A stretch of 64,000 bases of DNA from Tenacibaculum tangerinum (GTDB taxonomy: Bacteria > Bacteroidota > Bacteroidia > Flavobacteriales > Flavobacteriaceae). The stretch covers positions 3,119,001-3,183,000 of the forward strand of contig NZ_CP122539.1 in the NCBI RefSeq assembly GCF_029853675.1. Direction: 5' to 3'. Under the pieces are notes generated by a model. That model was given only the letters and a program-made list of their open reading frames with translations, was not told where the DNA came from and searched no databases. The translations under genes and the position numbers were made by a program. Shown here in pieces: positions 17,660-25,381 of the stretch. Positions within the stretch are counted from its first letter, which is position 1; each line of letters opens with the position of its first letter.

Positions 17660-18142
17660 ATGAGAAATTTATATTTAATAATCGCTTTAGTTTTGTTGTC
17701 TGGTTGTGCTGTTTTTCAGCCCAAACAATTCACTGCTGCATCTTTGAATGAAGAATTGTTAACTTTAGAAAGAACCTCAATTTCATTTAAGGAAGTTTTA
17801 GAACAGAATAAAGGAAAGAAAACCTTTGTACAAATCTTTGCATCGTACTGCCCTTATAGCCAACGCAGTTTTGAAGATGTTTTGTTATTTCAGCAGAAGA
17901 ATCCAGCACTTGAGTATGTTTTTTTATCGGTAGACCATTCATACCATGATTGGAAAAGAGGTTTGGAAAGTATTCCTGTAAAAGGACAACATTATTATAT
18001 TCCAAAGAAAGGAAAAGGGGAACTAGGTGAGTTTTTAAAATTAAAAACGATTCCACGGTTTTTAATAATAGATGAAGAAGGAAAAATTAGCGTGTACAAA
18101 TCATCAAAAGTGTCAGATAAACTCCACAACAAAGCACAGTAA
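17660..18142 (+). CDS. Thioredoxin-like lipoprotein with CPYS site
   Basis: A 160-residue periplasmic lipoprotein (MRNLYLIIALVLLSGCAVFQ, Cys16) with a TlpA/ResA-like thioredoxin fold. The active-site position reads FASYCPYSQRSFED, so only the first cysteine of the CxxC is kept (Ser replaces the second). The cis-Pro loop is kept (KTIPRFLIIDEEG). A single-Cys site suggests an isomerase- or binding-type role, or loss of redox function. The gene starts 1 base after the permease stop and ends 1 base before its paralogue, so the three form an operon. Confidence 0.8.
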   Translation: MRNLYLIIALVLLSGCAVFQPKQFTAASLNEELLTLERTSISFKEVLEQNKGKKTFVQIFASYCPYSQRSFEDVLLFQQKNPALEYVFLSVDHSYHDWKRGLESIPVKGQHYYIPKKGKGELGEFLKLKTIPRFLIIDEEGKISVYKSSKVSDKLHNKAQ

Positions 18143-18143
18143 T

Positions 18144-18638
18144 ATGAAGAAAATAGTTCTAGTAGTTTTTATAGGAATAAGCATGTTAGGATGCTCAAAA
18201 GAAAATCCAGGTCAGTTTTCAACAGAAGCTTTGGAGGATGTTTTTATTTCTTTGGAAGGGAAAGAAAGTACGTTCAATACAATTTTAGAAAAACACAAAG
18301 GCAAAAAAATAGTGATAGATGTTTGGGCTTCTTGGTGCCCAGATTGTTTAAAAAGCATTCCCGAAATACAAAAAATTCAAGGAGAATATAAAGAAGCAGC
18401 CTATGTTTTTTTATCCTTAGACAGAAACAAAACAGATTGGAAGAACGGTATCGAACGCTTAAAAATAGAAGGAGACCATTATTTTATGCAATCAGGTTGG
18501 GAAGGGAGTTTTGGTAAGTTTTTAGACTTAAATTGGATTCCGAGATTTTTAGTAGTTAATGAGAACGGAAAAATAATTGTTTTCAATGCAACAAAAGCCA
18601 CCGATAATTTAATTCGTAAAAGCCTAGAAATAATGTAA
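18144..18638 (+). CDS. TlpA/ResA-like thiol-disulfide oxidoreductase lipoprotein
   Basis: A 164-residue lipoprotein (MKKIVLVVFIGISMLGCSKE, Cys17), tandem paralogue of the preceding gene but with a full redox site, VWASWCPDCLKSIPEIQ. The cis-Pro loop is LNWIPRFLVVNENG. ATG 18144 is used because it yields the lipoprotein signal; upstream in-frame starts overlap the previous gene. Acts in the periplasm, probably reducing or isomerising disulfides. Pairing of an active and a one-Cys copy suggests sub-functionalisation. Confidence 0.85.
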   Translation: MKKIVLVVFIGISMLGCSKENPGQFSTEALEDVFISLEGKESTFNTILEKHKGKKIVIDVWASWCPDCLKSIPEIQKIQGEYKEAAYVFLSLDRNKTDWKNGIERLKIEGDHYFMQSGWEGSFGKFLDLNWIPRFLVVNENGKIIVFNATKATDNLIRKSLEIM

Positions 18639-18643
18639 TTTTG
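18636..18643 (+). promoter_or_regulatory. -7 box upstream of tpiA
   Basis: TAATTTTG, matching TAnnTTTG, overlaps the stop of the thioredoxin-like gene and lies 38 bases before the GTG of tpiA. It gives tpiA-prmA-clpS its own promoter. Confidence 0.45.
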
Positions 18644-18681
18644 CACACATATAATTAGTAACCAGAAAAAAAACAATAGAC

Positions 18682-19440
18682 GTGAGACAAAAAATAGTAG
18701 CAGGTAACTGGAAAATGAATAAAAACCTTAGTGAAGCAAAAGAACTTATTAAGGAGATAAAGAAGGAAGTAAAAACAGGTTTAGAAGAAAATACCAGAGT
18801 AATTATTGCCCCAAGTTTTGTAAATCTACATAATGCAGTAAAAAAAACTAAAAAGTCAGCTATAGAAGTAGCAGCGCAAAATATGCACCAATCTAAAAAT
18901 GGCGCTTTTACAGGAGAAATTTCTGCCGATATGTTAACAGGTTTAGGTGTTGGTATTATAATTCTAGGACACTCTGAGCGTAGAGAGTACTTTGGAGAAA
19001 CCGATGAGCTATTGGCTCAAAAGGTAGCAGCTGCTTTAGAAAATGAGTTAGAGGTTATTTTTTGTTTTGGAGAACTATTAGAAGATAGAAAATCTGAAAA
19101 TCATTTTACAATTGTTGAAAATCAGCTTAAAAAAGCATTATTTCATCTAAAAGCAGAAGATTTTAAACATATTATTTTGGCTTATGAGCCTGTTTGGGCG
19201 ATTGGAACAGGAGAAACAGCATCGCCAGAACAAGCGCAAGAAATGCATGCTTTTGTAAGAGAACTGTTTACCAAAGCGTATGGAGCTGAAACAGCCGATG
19301 CTATTTCAATTTTATATGGGGGTAGCGTGAAACCAGCAAATGCAAAAGAAATTTTTTCTAAGCCAGATGTCGATGGAGGCTTAATTGGTGGAGCAGCCCT
19401 AAAAGCAGAGGATTTTGCAGCAATCGTTAAATCAATTTAA
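18682..19440 (+). CDS. tpiA: Triosephosphate isomerase
   Basis: A 252-residue glycolytic enzyme interconverting dihydroxyacetone phosphate and glyceraldehyde 3-phosphate. Starts at GTG 18682 (reads RQKIVAGNWKMNKN right after), as no ATG precedes the conserved N terminus. Catalytic residues: Lys in GNWKMN, His in ILGHSERREYFGE, Glu in AYEPVWAIGTGE. Phosphate loop ILYGGSVKPAN and GLIGGAAL. Its stop overlaps the prmA start (TAATG). Confidence 0.97.
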   Translation: MRQKIVAGNWKMNKNLSEAKELIKEIKKEVKTGLEENTRVIIAPSFVNLHNAVKKTKKSAIEVAAQNMHQSKNGAFTGEISADMLTGLGVGIIILGHSERREYFGETDELLAQKVAAALENELEVIFCFGELLEDRKSENHFTIVENQLKKALFHLKAEDFKHIILAYEPVWAIGTGETASPEQAQEMHAFVRELFTKAYGAETADAISILYGGSVKPANAKEIFSKPDVDGGLIGGAALKAEDFAAIVKSI

Positions 19441-20273
19441 TGGATAATATTTATATAGAATATACTTTTAAAACAAGTCCTAAAGAACCCACAACCGAAA
19501 TCTTAATAGCTGAGTTAGGGGGCGTAGGATTTGAAAGTTTTGTAGAAAATGAAGATGGAGTGGTTGCGTATATTCAAAAAAATGACTGGACTCCTACTAT
19601 TTTAGAGGATGTATTTGTATTAAATTCTAAAGAATTTTCTATTCAATACGAGCATAAAGAAATTGAACAAACAAACTGGAATGCAGAATGGGAAAAAAAC
19701 TTTAACCCCATTCAGGTCGATAATTTAGTAAGTATTAGAGCGCCATTTCATGAAAATCCGAATTTACCATACGATATAGTTATCGAACCCAAAATGAGTT
19801 TTGGTACAGGGCATCATGAAACCACACACATGATGGTACAACACTTGCTAAATATAGATGTAACTGGTAAAAAAGTGCTCGATATGGGGTGTGGAACAGG
19901 AATTTTAGCAATTTTTGCTGAAATGAAAGGGGCGCAACCTATTGATGCTATTGATATTGATAGTTGGTGTTACGAAAATTCGATAGAAAATGTTAAGAGG
20001 AATAGGTGCAAACATATTTCAGTGTACGAAGGAGATGCAGCGCTTTTAGAAGGAAAAAAATACGATATTATCATAGCAAATATTAATCGCAATATTTTGT
20101 TAAATGACATGCAAACCTATACAAGTTGTTTAAACGAAAAAGGAGTATTATTATTAAGTGGATTTTACAGTGAAGATATCCCAGTAATTGATAATGAGGT
20201 TTCTAAATATGGTTTAACATTAAAAAATACCATAAAAAGAAATAATTGGGTAGCTTTGCAATATCAAAAATAA
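19440..20273 (+). CDS. prmA: Ribosomal protein L11 methyltransferase
   Basis: A 277-residue SAM-dependent methyltransferase of the PrmA type. An N-terminal substrate-recognition part (about 1-110) is followed by a Rossmann-fold domain with motif I VLDMGCGTGILAIFAEMKGA, the upstream PKMSFGTGHHETT signature, and the catalytic-loop motif IIIANINRNILL. The ATG overlaps the tpiA stop codon by one base, showing translational coupling. Modifies L11 lysines and the N terminus. Confidence 0.95.
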   Translation: MDNIYIEYTFKTSPKEPTTEILIAELGGVGFESFVENEDGVVAYIQKNDWTPTILEDVFVLNSKEFSIQYEHKEIEQTNWNAEWEKNFNPIQVDNLVSIRAPFHENPNLPYDIVIEPKMSFGTGHHETTHMMVQHLLNIDVTGKKVLDMGCGTGILAIFAEMKGAQPIDAIDIDSWCYENSIENVKRNRCKHISVYEGDAALLEGKKYDIIIANINRNILLNDMQTYTSCLNEKGVLLLSGFYSEDIPVIDNEVSKYGLTLKNTIKRNNWVALQYQK

Positions 20274-20278
20274 AACAA

Positions 20279-20554
20279 ATGAGTACGATAGAAAAAATTC
20301 AAGAAGAGCTTGATGTTTTATTAAATGAAACAAGAAAGCACGAAATTGTTTTGCACAATGATGATGTAAATACCTTTGACTTTGTAATTGATAGTCTTGT
20401 AACAGTGTGTGACCATACTTTAGAGCAAGCAGAACAATGTACTATGTTAGTACATTATAAAGGAAAGTGTTCGGTTAAAACAGGAGAATACAAAGATTTA
20501 GAACCTAGATGCACTAAATTATTAGAGTTAGGTTTATCAGCAGAGATTGTGTAA
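20279..20554 (+). CDS. clpS: ClpS, ATP-dependent Clp protease adaptor
   Basis: A 91-residue adaptor that delivers N-degron proteins to ClpAP. The start is ATG 20279 (MSTIEKIQEELDVLLNETRK); an earlier start would overlap prmA. The N-degron pocket signature is HEIVLHNDDVNTFDFVIDSL, with the second conserved stretch CTMLVHYKGKCSVKTGEYKD. Five bases follow the prmA stop, so same operon. Confidence 0.95.
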   Translation: MSTIEKIQEELDVLLNETRKHEIVLHNDDVNTFDFVIDSLVTVCDHTLEQAEQCTMLVHYKGKCSVKTGEYKDLEPRCTKLLELGLSAEIV

Positions 20555-20556
20555 GA

Positions 20557-20829
20557 ATGGAAAACGTTTTTAAGTATTACGAATTTTCAGCATTTTTTAA
20601 AGACAATTCTGGTACATTTCAGGGAGATGAAATTAGTTTTTCAGAATTAAATGAGCAGCATTTTTTAATTTTTGAAAAAAATAAGTCAACATATAATTTA
20701 TATATTTCAAAATATACATCAAAAGAATATATAGGTAAAGAACCTCCAGAAATACTAGAGTTATTGGTTAGTAACTACGATAAATCGATACCAGAACACC
20801 GAATAATTTTAAAAAAATATTTGTATTAA
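20557..20829 (+). CDS. Hypothetical protein, 90 aa
   Basis: Unrecognised small cytosolic protein starting two bases after the clpS stop and ending at a strong terminator, so it is the last gene of the tpiA-prmA-clpS operon. Rich in Phe, Tyr, Glu and Lys (YYEFSAFFKDNSGTFQGDE at the front, PEHRIILKKYLY at the end). No signal peptide or known motif. Confidence 0.7.
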   Translation: MENVFKYYEFSAFFKDNSGTFQGDEISFSELNEQHFLIFEKNKSTYNLYISKYTSKEYIGKEPPEILELLVSNYDKSIPEHRIILKKYLY

Positions 20830-20865
20830 AAAAACTCAAAAAAAAACTTTTTTGAGTTTTTTTTT
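20828..20865 (+). terminator. Intrinsic terminator of the tpiA operon
   Basis: A long A/T-flanked stem around ACTC/GAGT (about 14 bp, 20830-20843 with 20848-20861, 4-base loop) ending in nine T residues, directly after the stop codon. Confidence 0.9.
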
Positions 20866-21301
20866 GCCGTTACGTGACCAAATAAAAAATAGTGTGTCTT
20901 AATAGTGTAGACAAAAATAAAGAAGTTATAAAATATACCCCTTTTAAAAACAAAACTTCTCTTTGACAGTTACAATTGAAAGGAGAAGTTTTTACAGGGT
21001 TAAAAATAGTAGTAGTTAGTTTTTATACTAAGTTTGGTTAGACGAAAAGGCCTTAAGTGAAAGCTTAAGGTCTTTTTTAATTGTTTATTTTTTAACTAAA
21101 AAATATTAGAATCCTGTAAAAAAAGAATGAAAAATAATGTATCATTATGTAGGTAGAATAGTAATGACAAAAGCCTATGTAATATCATTTTCTTTAAATA
21201 CCACGAGCATCGCTAAAAGCTAGTTTTTGCTAAAAGAGGCTTGGACTTGTTGTGGTTAATTTCCAAGATAAGAAGTTTGTTGATTAAAAATTTTAAAGAA
21301 G
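20866..21301. other. Gap of about 435 bases with two strong hairpins
   Basis: No protein frame of merit. Two stem-loops stand out: aaaacttctc/gagaagtttt at 20952-20992, and ccttaag/cttaagg at 21051-21070 followed by tctttttt, a good plus-strand terminator. A transcript between about 20900 and 21080 ending at the second hairpin could be a small RNA; no promoter box was clear. Confidence 0.45.
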
Positions 21302-21631
21302 ATGAAATACACAATTGTAAAAACTGTTTTTATATTATTTGTTGGAGTAAGTTTCGCTCTAACTACGAAGCAAAATAAATTTATTGACCCTATAAAAATT
21401 GTTGCAACTTTTCAAGGTTACGACGAGTATGGTTATACTTTTTCATTTGAAAACGAAGAGGGCGATGAAGACGTAATTACCTTTGAAACAATATCAGAAG
21501 AACTATTAAAAGTACATAATTTACAAGATGATACTTTTATAGGTGAGGTGTTTGAAATTACGTATGACTTCAAAGTGTTAGACGATGAAGTTGAAACCCC
21601 TGTACTTCAATCAATAAAAAAGATAGAATAA
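21302..21631 (+). CDS. Exported hypothetical protein, 109 aa
   Basis: Unrecognised. It has a signal peptide (MKYTIVKTVFILFVGVSFAL) and a single acidic beta-rich domain (VATFQGYDEYGYTFSFENEE ... EVFEITYDF). The domain matches, residue pattern for residue pattern, the protein coded on the other strand at 22096-22356 (GVYQGYTNGYYVFELENGD ... NFEITYKE), so the two are paralogues, one exported and one cytosolic. Start ATG 21302. The TerB-like gene follows after 2 bases. Confidence 0.72.
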   Translation: MKYTIVKTVFILFVGVSFALTTKQNKFIDPIKIVATFQGYDEYGYTFSFENEEGDEDVITFETISEELLKVHNLQDDTFIGEVFEITYDFKVLDDEVETPVLQSIKKIE

Positions 21632-21633
21632 TT

Positions 21634-22059
21634 ATGAGTATTGTAGATTTATACGAGTCGAGTAACCACAGAAATAATATAGCACATTTTAGTGCTATTG
21701 TTAATTTAGCTACCATTGATGGTGATTTGAATGATGATGAGAAAAAATTGGTAAACAGGTTTGCAAGAAAGTTAGATATAACCGAAGCAGAATATAAAGA
21801 AATAACAAAAAATTCTAAAAAATACCCTGTAGTACCTCAAGCAAAAACAGATGATAGATTAGAGCGTTTGCTTGATTTATTTAAAATAATTTATTCAGAT
21901 CATGAAATAGATGAGACTGAGTTGAAATTAATTTTAAGGTATGCGATTCAGCTTGGTTTTTCACAACAAAAGGCAGAGGAGATTATTGCTAAAACCACAC
22001 GAATTTTTAGTGGTAAAATTGATTTAGACGAGTATAAATTGATACTGAATATCTTATAA
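21634..22059 (+). CDS. TerB-family protein
   Basis: A 141-residue all-helical protein of the TerB (tellurite-resistance B-like) fold: LATIDGDLNDDEKKLVNRFA and IIYSDHEIDETELKLILRYA give the two acidic DGxLxxxE-type repeats known to bind metal ions at membranes in stress responses. Follows the exported protein after 2 bases and ends in a bidirectional terminator. No other ter genes nearby, so the function may differ from tellurite resistance. Confidence 0.82.
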   Translation: MSIVDLYESSNHRNNIAHFSAIVNLATIDGDLNDDEKKLVNRFARKLDITEAEYKEITKNSKKYPVVPQAKTDDRLERLLDLFKIIYSDHEIDETELKLILRYAIQLGFSQQKAEEIIAKTTRIFSGKIDLDEYKLILNIL

Positions 22060-22064
22060 AAAGT

Positions 22065-22097
22065 AAAATCCCATTCTTCTCAGAATGGGATTTTTTT
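22065..22097. terminator. Bidirectional terminator
   Basis: Perfect 13-bp stem (aaaatcccattct, 4-base loop, agaatgggatttt) with T runs on both strands. It separates the convergent TerB gene and the small minus-strand gene whose stop codon is at 22096. Confidence 0.92.
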
Positions 22098-22356
22098 AAA
22101 GCAACTGTAAATTTTCTAGCTTAAAAATTACAAGATCTTCATCATCTAAATCGTCAAAAATTTCTTTATAAGTAATTTCAAAATTTTTGTTTTTGTATGT
22201 TGATGATTTCAAATCCCAATGCTCAAGATTTTTTTTATTGATTTGTTCAAAATCAATAATGTCTCCGTTTTCTAGTTCAAAAACATAATAGCCGTTTGTG
22301 TATCCTTGATAAACGCCGACTAATGTAACTGTTTGTTGTGAGTTATAATAAGCCAT
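22096..22356 (-). CDS. Hypothetical protein, cytosolic paralogue of 21302-21631
   Basis: An 86-residue acidic beta-rich protein without a signal peptide. Its core (VYQGYTNGYYVFELENGDII ... NKNFEITYKEIFDDLDDED) parallels the exported protein on the other strand. Short spacing (21 bases) from the upstream acidic protein gene suggests it is the last gene of that minus-strand group. Function unknown. Confidence 0.68.
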   Translation of the reverse strand: MAYYNSQQTVTLVGVYQGYTNGYYVFELENGDIIDFEQINKKNLEHWDLKSSTYKNKNFEITYKEIFDDLDDEDLVIFKLENLQLL

Positions 22357-22377
22357 GGTTTACATACAATTTACTAT

Positions 22378-22665
22378 TTATTCTTTATCAAAATCATCTG
22401 TTATTTCTATTTCATCAAAAGTATCATCGTCACCGTCATCACTATCATCACCATCATAATCTTCCATGGTTTGTTGTAACTGAGAACTTATTTTTACTAA
22501 AAAAAGAGTGTCTTCAGTATTTACTTCTACAGCTTTTACTGTTTCTCCTTTACTATTTTTAAAGGAAATAATGTCTGAATGATCGTACCCGTCAGGATAC
22601 CTCTCTACCAATAAATCTAAAATATCGGTAGTTAACTTAGCATAGTCTACAATAACTCTTTTCAT
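22378..22665 (-). CDS. Conserved-type hypothetical protein with acidic tail, 95 aa
   Basis: Not assigned to a function. Residues 1-60 look folded (KLTTDILDLLVERYPDGYDH, then EVNTEDTLFLVKISSQLQQT), while about 65-95 are nearly all Asp/Glu (DYDGDDSDDGDDDTFDEIEI). It lies 4 bases downstream of the deoxyhypusine synthase-like gene and so belongs to the polyamine operon transcript. Similar flavobacterial proteins have sometimes been labelled DNA primase without support; I do not adopt that. Confidence 0.7.
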   Translation of the reverse strand: MKRVIVDYAKLTTDILDLLVERYPDGYDHSDIISFKNSKGETVKAVEVNTEDTLFLVKISSQLQQTMEDYDGDDSDDGDDDTFDEIEITDDFDKE

Positions 22666-22669
22666 AAGG

Positions 22670-23638
22670 TTACATTTTTAATAAATAAGCAAATATTAAC
22701 GGAGCAACAATCGTTGCATCACTTTCTATAATAAACTTAGGAGTGTCAATATCTAGTTTTCCCCAAGTAATTTTCTCGTTCGGAACTGCTCCTGAGTACG
22801 AACCATAACTGGTGGTAGAATCTGAAATTTGACAGAAATAACTCCAAAACGGAGTGTCTTCTCTTTCTAAATCTTGGTATAACATGGGCACTACACAAAT
22901 TGGGAAATCTCCAGCGATTCCTCCTCCAATTTGGAAAAATCCGATCCCATTTTCTGAGTTTTCAGTATACCAATCTGCTAAGAATGTCATGTATTCGATT
23001 CCTGATTTTACAGTAGAAGCTTTTAACTCTCCTTTTACTATATAGGAAGCAAAAATATTTCCCATAGTACTATCTTCCCATCCTGGAACAACAATAGGCA
23101 AGTTTTTTTCTGCTGCGGCATACATCCAAGAGTCTTTCAAATCGATTTCGTAATATTCTTCTAAAACTCCAGAAAGTAACAGTTTGTACATAAATTCGTG
23201 CGGAAAATAACGTTCACCAGCTTCTTCGGCATCTTTCCAAATCTTGAAAATATGCTTTTGCAAGCGTCTAAACGCCTCTTCTTCAGGAATGCAGGTGTCG
23301 GTAACGCGATTTAACCCTTTTAATAACAAGTCCCACTCGTCTTGTGGAGTTAAATCACGATAGTTTGGCACTCTTTTATAGTGTGAGTGGGCTACCAGAT
23401 TCATAATGTCTTCTTCAAGATTGGCTCCTGTACACGAAATAATATGTACTTTATCTTGACGAATCATTTCAGCAAAAATTTTCCCTAACTCTGCTGTACT
23501 CATAGCACCAGCCAATGATACTAACATTTTAGAGCCTTGCTCTAGTTGTGCTTCATACCCTTTGGCAGCATCTACCAACGCTGCAGCATTAAAGTGTAAG
23601 AAGTATTTTTCTATAAAATTAGTTATAGGTTTGTTCAT
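22670..23638 (-). CDS. Deoxyhypusine synthase-like enzyme
   Basis: A 322-residue NAD-dependent enzyme of the deoxyhypusine/homospermidine synthase family. Visible signatures: MLVSLAGAMSTAELGKIFAE at the front, the NAD-binding HIISCTGANLEEDIMNL, and GFFQIGGGIAGDFPI. The catalytic lysine region is EKITWGKLDID, matching the WGK lysine of eukaryotic enzymes. Bacteria lack eIF5A, so the likely reaction is moving an aminobutyl group between polyamines (homospermidine-type). Fourth gene of speA-speB-RMD1-DHS, which fits polyamine synthesis. Confidence 0.88.
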   Translation of the reverse strand: MNKPITNFIEKYFLHFNAAALVDAAKGYEAQLEQGSKMLVSLAGAMSTAELGKIFAEMIRQDKVHIISCTGANLEEDIMNLVAHSHYKRVPNYRDLTPQDEWDLLLKGLNRVTDTCIPEEEAFRRLQKHIFKIWKDAEEAGERYFPHEFMYKLLLSGVLEEYYEIDLKDSWMYAAAEKNLPIVVPGWEDSTMGNIFASYIVKGELKASTVKSGIEYMTFLADWYTENSENGIGFFQIGGGIAGDFPICVVPMLYQDLEREDTPFWSYFCQISDSTTSYGSYSGAVPNEKITWGKLDIDTPKFIIESDATIVAPLIFAYLLKM

Positions 23639-23648
23639 TGTATGTTTT

Positions 23649-24428
23649 TTAAATTAATTTTTCAACAATAACTTGTATCACTTCAAAGAGGATTAAAATA
23701 ATAATAATCCACTCTAACATGCTACTATATTTGTGCTGTAGTATATCGTTGAACAAATCTAAATTTTCTTTAATTACATTTAAACTATTTTCAATTCCTT
23801 GATGACGTTTTACGATGTCTAATTCATCTTTTAACTTGTAATCTAAATCAGACAAATCTTTGTTATTCCAAGCGACATCTGGTGAGTCAAAAACAAACAG
23901 ATTTTCAGCAATGTTGTTTTTTAAATTCATGGTTTTACCAATGAATTTTCTCATTTGAATTTTAGAAAGTTTAAAACTTCCTGTTTTTTCTAATTGCTTT
24001 GAATACACTAAAGTTTTGTCGTGTAAATCAGATGTTTTATTTACATAATTCATCAATGCTACCGATTGTGCTAGGTTTAGCATAATGATATGTGCCACAT
24101 CATCGTTTAATTCTTTAATTTGAATAGTTCCAAAGTCAACTTCAATCGTTTCAGAAAAAGAGATTTGGTACTTTTCTGAAGGTAAATTATTGATAACTGA
24201 CTTTTCTTTGTTGATTAAAAAACGAACAGTTTGATGTATGAAATCATCTGCACAGTTCATAAAAACAACACTTCCGTAATCTTTTATATAAATATACGAG
24301 TTGTTTGTAATTTTATATAGCAAAAAAGAATGTTCTCTTTTTATTAGCTCATACGATTCAAACTGTGAGCGAATAGCACCAAGTGCTATTCGTTTTTCAA
24401 GATGATATGCAATTGTTTGCAAGTACAT
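23649..24428 (-). CDS. RMD1/DUF155-family membrane protein
   Basis: A 259-residue protein with the DUF155 pattern: an N-terminal mixed domain (YIYIKDYGSVVFMNCADDF), a long helical middle part with coiled-coil character (about 175-230), and one C-terminal helix (EWIIIILILFEVIQVIVEKL). Eukaryotic relatives include Rmd1 and RMND1, which act at mitochondrial membranes and ribosomes; the bacterial role is not settled. It sits between speB and the deoxyhypusine synthase-like gene (1 and 10 base gaps), so co-expression with polyamine genes is clear. Confidence 0.8.
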   Translation of the reverse strand: MYLQTIAYHLEKRIALGAIRSQFESYELIKREHSFLLYKITNNSYIYIKDYGSVVFMNCADDFIHQTVRFLINKEKSVINNLPSEKYQISFSETIEVDFGTIQIKELNDDVAHIIMLNLAQSVALMNYVNKTSDLHDKTLVYSKQLEKTGSFKLSKIQMRKFIGKTMNLKNNIAENLFVFDSPDVAWNNKDLSDLDYKLKDELDIVKRHQGIENSLNVIKENLDLFNDILQHKYSSMLEWIIIILILFEVIQVIVEKLI

Positions 24429-24429
24429 T

Positions 24430-25368
24430 TTAATAATCGTCGTCGTCGCTTTTAAACTTTGCTAATTTGTTAAATGGAGAGTTTTCGTCATCATCGTAAT
24501 CTTCTTCATCTTCCATGGTAGAAGAGAATTTATAACTCAGCATTTTATAGTATAATTTAGCAGCTAAAAAGTCTGATGATTTCTCATTTTCATTAGGGCA
24601 TAGCTCTACAATATCAAAACCAACGACATTTCTTTGGGTAAAAACTCTTCTTAAAAACTCTAAGGTTTCGTAGTAAAATAACCCTCCTGGTTCTGGTGTT
24701 CCTGTACTTGGCAATAGTGATGGGTCGATAGCATCTAAATCAAACGTGATAAAAACATTACCAGTTAATTGGTCGATAACTTCATCCATCCAATATTCAT
24801 TTACTGCCATATCGTGTGCAAAAAAGACTTTGTCTGTGTTCATAGAAGACTTTTCTGATATGTCCATACTACGAATACCTACTTGTACTAAATTGGTCGT
24901 TTGACTTGCTTCATATACAGCACAAGCATGGTTGCATGAACTACCTTCGTATTCTTTGCGTAAATCGGCATGCGCATCGATATGTAACACTGTTAAGTTG
25001 TTAAAACATTCGTTAAAAGCACGGATAGTACCGATAGAAATAGAATGTTCTCCACCAAAAAGTGTTACAAACTTATTTTTGTTAATGTATTTTTTAGTTG
25101 CTGTATGTACTGCTTCTACCATAGCTTCAGGAGAAGCGTTTTCTGTAACAGCATCGGCTAAATAAATTCCTTCTTTATATACTTCGCTATCGGTTTCTAT
25201 ATCGTATAATTCCATATTTTCAGAGGCATCTAAAAATGCATCTGGACCTTTGTCAGCTCCTTTTTGCCAAGTACTAGTTCCGTCGTAAGGAACTGGAATT
25301 AATACTACTTTGGCGTTTTCTAATTTTGCGTATTGGTCAGGTATTCCTGCGTAGTTTCTTTTTTTCAT
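24430..25368 (-). CDS. speB: Agmatinase (ureohydrolase family)
   Basis: A 312-residue ureohydrolase that splits agmatine to putrescine and urea. The two-manganese site is complete: GGEHS, then IDAHADLRKEYEGSSCNHAC, and FDLDAIDPSLLPSTGTPEPG. A poly-acidic C-terminal tail (about 285-312; MEDEEDYDDDENSPFNKLAK) is an extra not needed for catalysis. Lies 13 bases downstream of the arginine decarboxylase gene, so arginine to agmatine to putrescine is coded in order. Confidence 0.93.
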   Translation of the reverse strand: MKKRNYAGIPDQYAKLENAKVVLIPVPYDGTSTWQKGADKGPDAFLDASENMELYDIETDSEVYKEGIYLADAVTENASPEAMVEAVHTATKKYINKNKFVTLFGGEHSISIGTIRAFNECFNNLTVLHIDAHADLRKEYEGSSCNHACAVYEASQTTNLVQVGIRSMDISEKSSMNTDKVFFAHDMAVNEYWMDEVIDQLTGNVFITFDLDAIDPSLLPSTGTPEPGGLFYYETLEFLRRVFTQRNVVGFDIVELCPNENEKSSDFLAAKLYYKMLSYKFSSTMEDEEDYDDDENSPFNKLAKFKSDDDDY

Positions 25369-25381
25369 GTTAATGTTTTTA

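Noticed and set aside
22378..22665. DNA primase annotation for the acidic 95-residue protein
   Set aside because: No primase motif or zinc finger is visible and the length is far too short.
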